A DNA stretch of 9,749 nucleotides from assembly GCA_016463265.1 (NCBI GenBank), contig JAEMRP010000016.1, positions 2,730-12,478 on the forward strand, given 5' to 3'. A program made the position numbers and the translations under genes. The notes beneath the pieces are model-generated. The model ran no database searches, was not told the DNA's origin, and saw only the letters and a list, made by a program, of their open reading frames with translations. Source of the stretch: Microbacteriaceae bacterium. GTDB lineage: Bacteria; Actinomycetota; Actinomycetes; Actinomycetales; Microbacteriaceae. The stretch's first letter is position 1; each line of letters begins with the position of its first letter. Below, in pieces: positions 6,461 to 9,749 of the stretch.

Positions 6461-6724
6461 ATGGCAAACTTTTTTGACCTCGACGTCTCATTTGAAGGAG
6501 ACGAACCTGACCTGTCCAAAATCCCGGCAGAGCAATTGGAAAAGGCGGTGGCCGAGTTGCCCGACGCGCTTCAATCCGTCGCACGCGGCCTGCTCATTGA
6601 GAAGCGCACGATGTCCGACGTGTCTCAAGACCTCGGGATTCGTCAGGGTGAACTGGTCACGCGCCTTCACCGCGCGATGCTCTCGATATCTCTGTCGCTC
6701 ATGAACGGCGGCCGCCCGCAGTAA
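6461..6724 (+). CDS. Small stand-alone sigma-70 region 4-like HTH protein
   Basis: An 87-residue protein whose residues 24-80 resemble sigma-70 region 4 of ECF sigma factors: LEKAVAELPDALQSVARGLL, then a helix-turn-helix DVSQDLGIRQGELVTRLHRAM (53-73; key positions S55, L58, G59, V66, R68, R71). An acidic segment (6-18) precedes it. There is no region 2, so it cannot alone recognise a -10 box as a sigma factor would. It may bind DNA, act with a partner sigma or RNA polymerase, or be a small regulator of this operon; none of these is shown. ATG 6461 follows AGAAAGGG with normal spacing, 14 bases after the reductase stop. Its place inside the catabolic transcript suggests a job tied to the pathway or a feedback on it. 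Confidence 0.7.
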   Translation: MANFFDLDVSFEGDEPDLSKIPAEQLEKAVAELPDALQSVARGLLIEKRTMSDVSQDLGIRQGELVTRLHRAMLSISLSLMNGGRPQ

Positions 6725-6751
6725 ACGCGGGTGCACGGCTACGGTGGAACC

Positions 6752-7549
6752 ATGGCAACCGAAAGCGTGTTCCGACTCGATGGCCGAGTCGCCCTCATCA
6801 CCGGTGCCGGTTCGCCGACCGGAATCGGTTTCGCCACCGCTCGGTTTCTCGGTCGAATGGGGGCGGCGGTGTATTTGACGGGCGCAAGCGACCGCGTCGC
6901 CGACCGCGAGGCGGAGCTTCGGGCCGAGGGAATTGCGGCCTTCTCGTCACCGGCTGACCTGACCGTCGATGCCGAGGTCGATGTCCTGATTGAGCGGGTC
7001 GTTGCAGCGCTTGGACGAATCGACATCGTGGTCAACAACGCCGGAATGACGAGTGTTGCGAAGCCGATGGAGGACTCGGGCGAAACGGGGTCGGTCGCCG
7101 ATATGACCCGAGCCGAGTGGGATGCGTCACTCACCCGCAATCTGACGACCGCGTTCCTCGTGAGCAAAGCCGCTCTTCCCTCCCTCCGCGCGAGTGGCCA
7201 CGGACGAATCATTTCGGTCGCATCGGTAACCGGTCCGGTCATGGGGATGGCGGACGATGCATCGTACGCGGCGAGCAAGGCGGGGATGGTCGGGTTGAAC
7301 CGATCGCTCGCTATCGACGAGGCGGCAGCGGGAATCACGGCGAACACCGTTGCGCCGGGGTGGATCGCAACCGGGTCGCAGACCCCGCACGAAGCACGTC
7401 AGGGACACACGGTTCCCGTCGGTCGCTCGGCGACGCCCGAGGAAGTCGCCGCGTGCATCGGATTTCTTGCGAGCACCGAAGCCTCATACGTAACGGGCCA
7501 GGTGCTCGTCGTCGACGGCGGGAACTCGATCGCCGAAGAACGCGCGTGA
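6752..7549 (+). CDS. Short-chain dehydrogenase/reductase (classical SDR)
   Basis: A 265-residue NAD(P)-dependent oxidoreductase acting on an alcohol or ketone of unknown identity. Classical SDR parts in order: cofactor motif TGAGSPTGIG (17-26, longer than the plain TGxxxGxG), NNAG (95-98), N130, catalytic S158, Y172 and K176 (YAASK), APGWIATG after them, and the C-terminal end VTGQVLVVDGGNSI. About ten extra residues (SGETGSVADM) sit between NNAG and the following helix. ATG 6752 is chosen over an in-frame GTG at 6731 because GGTGGA lies just before it and the protein then starts normally. It may process a side-chain alcohol made by the P450, or a downstream pathway intermediate; both are guesses from position. 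Confidence 0.85.
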   Translation: MATESVFRLDGRVALITGAGSPTGIGFATARFLGRMGAAVYLTGASDRVADREAELRAEGIAAFSSPADLTVDAEVDVLIERVVAALGRIDIVVNNAGMTSVAKPMEDSGETGSVADMTRAEWDASLTRNLTTAFLVSKAALPSLRASGHGRIISVASVTGPVMGMADDASYAASKAGMVGLNRSLAIDEAAAGITANTVAPGWIATGSQTPHEARQGHTVPVGRSATPEEVAACIGFLASTEASYVTGQVLVVDGGNSIAEERA

Positions 7550-8403
7550 CCGACCCACAATTACTCGCGCTCGACGGCGGGCTCTCCACCGCGCTCGAAG
7601 CCCAGGGATTGGCGATCGACGGCCCGATGTGGACGGGCGAGTTGCTGTCGTCGAACCCCGAGGCCGTCACCGCCGCCCATCGATCGTTTGTGGACGCTGG
7701 TGCCGACATCATCATCACGGGGTCATACCAGTTGTCGTTCGAGGGTGGTCGCCGGACGGGCTTGTCCGATGACGAGGTCGAGCGCGCCCTGCGTAATTCG
7801 ACGACGGCCGCCAGGCTCGCGGCCAACGACGACACTCTCGTGGCGGCGAGTATCGGCCCTTTCGGCGCCCACCTGAATGACGGCTCCGAATTCCTTGGAC
7901 GCTACGGTGTTTCTGCCGGTGCGATACGCGAGTACCACGACCGCCGACTCGACATCCTGCTAGACACTGAGCCCGACCTGCTCGCGTTGGAAACCATGCC
8001 CGACCTCACCGAGGTGCGAATTTTGCTCGACCTCATCGAATCGAAAAGCCCAGACATGCCGTACTGGGTTTCGTTCACCGTGGCCGAACCCGGAGCAATC
8101 AGCGGTGGTGGAACCTTCGCCGAGGCCTGTGCGTTGGTCGAGAATTACGCGAACGCCATGGCGGTCGGCATCAATTGCTCACCTCTGTCCGTGATCACAC
8201 CGACCCTGTCGCGTGTCGACACAGATTTGCCGTTCATCGTGTACCCCAACGCTGGGCAGACCTGGGATTCCGATGCGATGGCTTGGTCGGGCAACCCCGA
8301 GTTCGCGAACCGTGAGCACATCGACGAATGGGTGAATCTGGGTGCGCGAATTGTCGGCGGTTGTTGTGGCTATCTCCCATCAAATCTTCCGCCGATCCGT
8401 TAG
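7546..8403 (+). CDS. Homocysteine S-methyltransferase-family protein (MmuM-like)
   Basis: A 285-residue barrel protein of the family that moves a methyl group to homocysteine, with S-methylmethionine as the usual donor for the stand-alone members. Zinc-binding cysteines are visible: C211 in GINCSPL and C273-C274 in GGCCG. The N-terminal LALDGGLSTALEAQG and the SYQLSFEG segment (60-67) are also characteristic. It overlaps the SDR gene by 4 bases (GTGA), so it is translated with it, and is the last gene of the operon. The C terminus is short, ending 11 residues after the double cysteine. In a catabolic operon it could accept methyl groups released from a methylated substrate, or work on an unrelated thiol; the family includes betaine-homocysteine methyltransferases, so the donor is open. 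Confidence 0.85.
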   Translation: MTDPQLLALDGGLSTALEAQGLAIDGPMWTGELLSSNPEAVTAAHRSFVDAGADIIITGSYQLSFEGGRRTGLSDDEVERALRNSTTAARLAANDDTLVAASIGPFGAHLNDGSEFLGRYGVSAGAIREYHDRRLDILLDTEPDLLALETMPDLTEVRILLDLIESKSPDMPYWVSFTVAEPGAISGGGTFAEACALVENYANAMAVGINCSPLSVITPTLSRVDTDLPFIVYPNAGQTWDSDAMAWSGNPEFANREHIDEWVNLGARIVGGCCGYLPSNLPPIR

Positions 8404-8452
8404 CGGCCATTCGGCGTTCATTCTGCACCTTTCGGCTGGCGTTGAAATCAGT

Positions 8453-8458
8453 TAGATT
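8453..8458 (+). promoter_or_regulatory. Possible -10 box of a leaderless transcript
   Basis: TAGATT ends 6 bases before the ATG at 8465, matching the TAnnnT -10 pattern at the spacing where transcription would start on the ATG itself. No Shine-Dalgarno is visible before this ATG, which fits a leaderless mRNA, common in actinobacteria. No convincing -35 was found. Confidence 0.4.
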
Positions 8459-8464
8459 AAGTGC

Positions 8465-9749
8465 ATGATCCGTTCCACTTTCAGAGTCCTCAGGTTCGTT
8501 GCGGTTGCAAGCAGCGTCGTCGCCATTGTGGGCGCGACTGTGGTTGCCCCCAGTTCTTCGGCAGAGTCGGCGCCGCGCGACAGCCGGTCGAAGGTTTTCG
8601 AGCGATATGAGTCCCTTGCCGATTACGCAGAATCTGACGGCCCAACCCCGCGGGCGTGGATGCCCAAGACGGGCATCTCGAAAAAGGGGTGGTCCGCGGC
8701 AATCGAGGATGAATCTGTCCGTATTGACAGCCAGGGCCGCGCCCTTTATATTGACCCACTTCACGTCGAGCACACTCCCGACGTCGCGCGCCCGGAATCT
8801 GCGACCCCTGCCGCTGATGTTCCGTTGACAGACGCTTTCCTGCTGAACAGCTTGCCTGGGTCGAATCGCACGATTTACCTCGACTTCACGGGGCACTCGC
8901 TCGTCGGAACATACTGGCAGGACGGCGGCACTTTTGCCAACGCATCGATCAATTACACAGACGCGCAAATGCAAATGCCGGCTTATGACGTTGACGGAAA
9001 CACGGCCACCTTCAGCGATTTGGAACGTCGGAACATCATCGACGCGTGGTCTGCAATAGCCGAGGACTACGCACCGTTCAACGTCAACGTCACCACCGCA
9101 GATCCAGGAGAGGCAGCTCTCCTCAGGTCAAGTGGAAGCGACACGATTTTCGGAATGCGCGCGCTGATCACCAACAACACGAATGCCATCGCGGCGGAGT
9201 GTGGTTGCGGTGGAGTCGCCTATGTTGGCGTTTTTGGGGACGTGGGATTTTACAACAACACCTACATGGGACCGTCACTGAATTTTGCGCCGAATTGGTT
9301 CAGCGGGAAAACGATATCTGACGTCGTGAGCCACGAGGTGGGTCACAATGTCGGCCTTTCGCACGATGGAATCAACACCCAGGGTTACTACGGTGGTCGA
9401 GACGGCTGGGCGCCCATCATGGGTGTCGGTTACTACGAACCATTAGTCCAATTCTCGAACGGAACCTACTCCTCTGCAAACCAGCCGCAAGACGACTTCG
9501 TGGTCGCCGTCAGCAATGGCTTGCCGCTCCGCGCTGATGACCACGGAGACACTCGGGCAACAGCGAGCGCATTGACGAACGGAACCGAGCAAAGCGGCGT
9601 CATCTCGACGCGCGCCGATGTCGATTATTTTTCCTTTATTGCGACAACCACGAGTCACGACGTCAGTGTGACGTCGCCGTCGCTGAGTACCAACCTCGAC
9701 GTCCAGGCGAAGTTGTTCAATTCATCGGGCACGTTGTTGTCCACCACAA
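8465..9749 (+). CDS. Secreted zinc metalloprotease (metzincin) with PPC domain, N-terminal part
   Basis: Exported protease; 428 residues are present and the frame is still open at the window edge. A signal peptide occupies residues 1-33 (basic start with R3, R7, R10, then hydrophobic 11-28, likely cleavage after SSA). A probable propeptide follows. The catalytic domain carries H290-E291-x2-H294-x5-H300-D301 (SHEVGHNVGLSHDG), the metzincin zinc signature, with Met-turn M319 in WAPIMGVGYY. A close Cys pair C246/C248 precedes GGVAYVGVFG. From about residue 358 a bacterial pre-peptidase C-terminal (PPC) domain begins (GDTRATASAL, GVISTRADVDYFSF, NLDVQAKLF). Other secretion or binding domains probably follow outside. 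It is 61 bases after the operon and has no visible link to it. ATG 8465 is the only start giving a complete signal peptide. Confidence 0.88.
   Translation, partial: MIRSTFRVLRFVAVASSVVAIVGATVVAPSSSAESAPRDSRSKVFERYESLADYAESDGPTPRAWMPKTGISKKGWSAAIEDESVRIDSQGRALYIDPLHVEHTPDVARPESATPAADVPLTDAFLLNSLPGSNRTIYLDFTGHSLVGTYWQDGGTFANASINYTDAQMQMPAYDVDGNTATFSDLERRNIIDAWSAIAEDYAPFNVNVTTADPGEAALLRSSGSDTIFGMRALITNNTNAIAAECGCGGVAYVGVFGDVGFYNNTYMGPSLNFAPNWFSGKTISDVVSHEVGHNVGLSHDGINTQGYYGGRDGWAPIMGVGYYEPLVQFSNGTYSSANQPQDDFVVAVSNGLPLRADDHGDTRATASALTNGTEQSGVISTRADVDYFSFIATTTSHDVSVTSPSLSTNLDVQAKLFNSSGTLLSTT

Larger units (their letters stand above)
1830..8403 (+). other. Eight-gene aromatic catabolic operon
   Basis: Eight plus-strand genes follow each other with gaps or overlaps of +4, -8, -4, +8, +14, +27 and -4 bases, and no terminator-like hairpin was seen between them. 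This spacing implies one transcript with translational coupling at several junctions. The order is dehydrogenase, extradiol dioxygenase, FAH-fold enzyme, ferredoxin, ferredoxin reductase, sigma region 4-like protein, SDR, methyltransferase. The 61-base gap before the metalloprotease marks its probable end. Confidence 0.75.

Noticed and set aside
8404..8452. Rho-independent terminator at the operon end
   Set aside because: I looked for a GC-rich hairpin with a T run after 8403 and found no convincing stem; termination may be Rho-dependent or further on.
8234..8974. Minus-strand open frame (246 codons) over the operon end and protease start
   Set aside because: It runs through the methyltransferase double-Cys motif and the protease signal peptide, both real on the plus strand, and has no recognisable features.
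1..9749. CRISPR, tRNA/rRNA, transposase, attachment sites, defence genes
   Set aside because: No repeat-spacer pattern, structural RNA motif, transposase, integrase or defence-type domain was seen on either strand by reading.

Overview
The window looks like chromosomal DNA of an actinobacterium. GC content is fairly high by eye, GTG starts and 4-8 base gene overlaps are common, and there is a bacterial P450 system with a single-cluster ferredoxin of the kind common in Actinomycetota. Genus cannot be fixed from this sequence. No rRNA, tRNA, CRISPR array, insertion sequence or phage gene was seen, and no gene-free stretch exceeds 300 bases.

Left part (1-1829), a regulatory and entry section. 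A cytochrome P450 gene runs off the left edge on the minus strand. It is divergent from a MarR-family regulator on the plus strand, and the 169-base gap between them holds a perfect inverted repeat beside a plausible P450 promoter. The regulator converges with, and overlaps by 8 bases, a minus-strand class I glutamine amidotransferase-like hydrolase of the PuuD/peptidase C26 type. That gene is in turn divergent from a long plus-strand operon. The 115-base gap there holds a second, different palindrome.

Centre (1830-8403), one tightly packed plus-strand operon of eight genes: HpaE-like aldehyde dehydrogenase, HpaD/HpcB-like class III extradiol dioxygenase, HpaG-like fumarylacetoacetate-hydrolase-fold isomerase/decarboxylase, a P450-type ferredoxin, a ferredoxin reductase, an 87-residue protein resembling only sigma-70 region 4, a short-chain dehydrogenase, and a homocysteine S-methyltransferase-family protein. 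Gaps are between -8 and +27 bases.

Reading of the system (inference): the P450 with its ferredoxin and reductase oxidises or dealkylates an aromatic compound. The resulting catechol, homoprotocatechuate-like, is meta-cleaved by the dioxygenase. The semialdehyde is oxidised by the dehydrogenase, and the product is isomerised or decarboxylated by the HpaG-like enzyme. The later enzymes (HpaF, HpaH and HpaI types) and the usual flavin hydroxylase HpaBC are not in the window. The amidase-like, SDR and methyltransferase-like genes suggest a modified substrate (amine, amide or methoxy compound), but nothing here proves it.

Right part (8404-9749): an unrelated secreted zinc metalloprotease (signal peptide, HExxHxxGxxHD, Met-turn, start of a PPC domain) that runs off the right edge. 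It may be translated from a leaderless mRNA.
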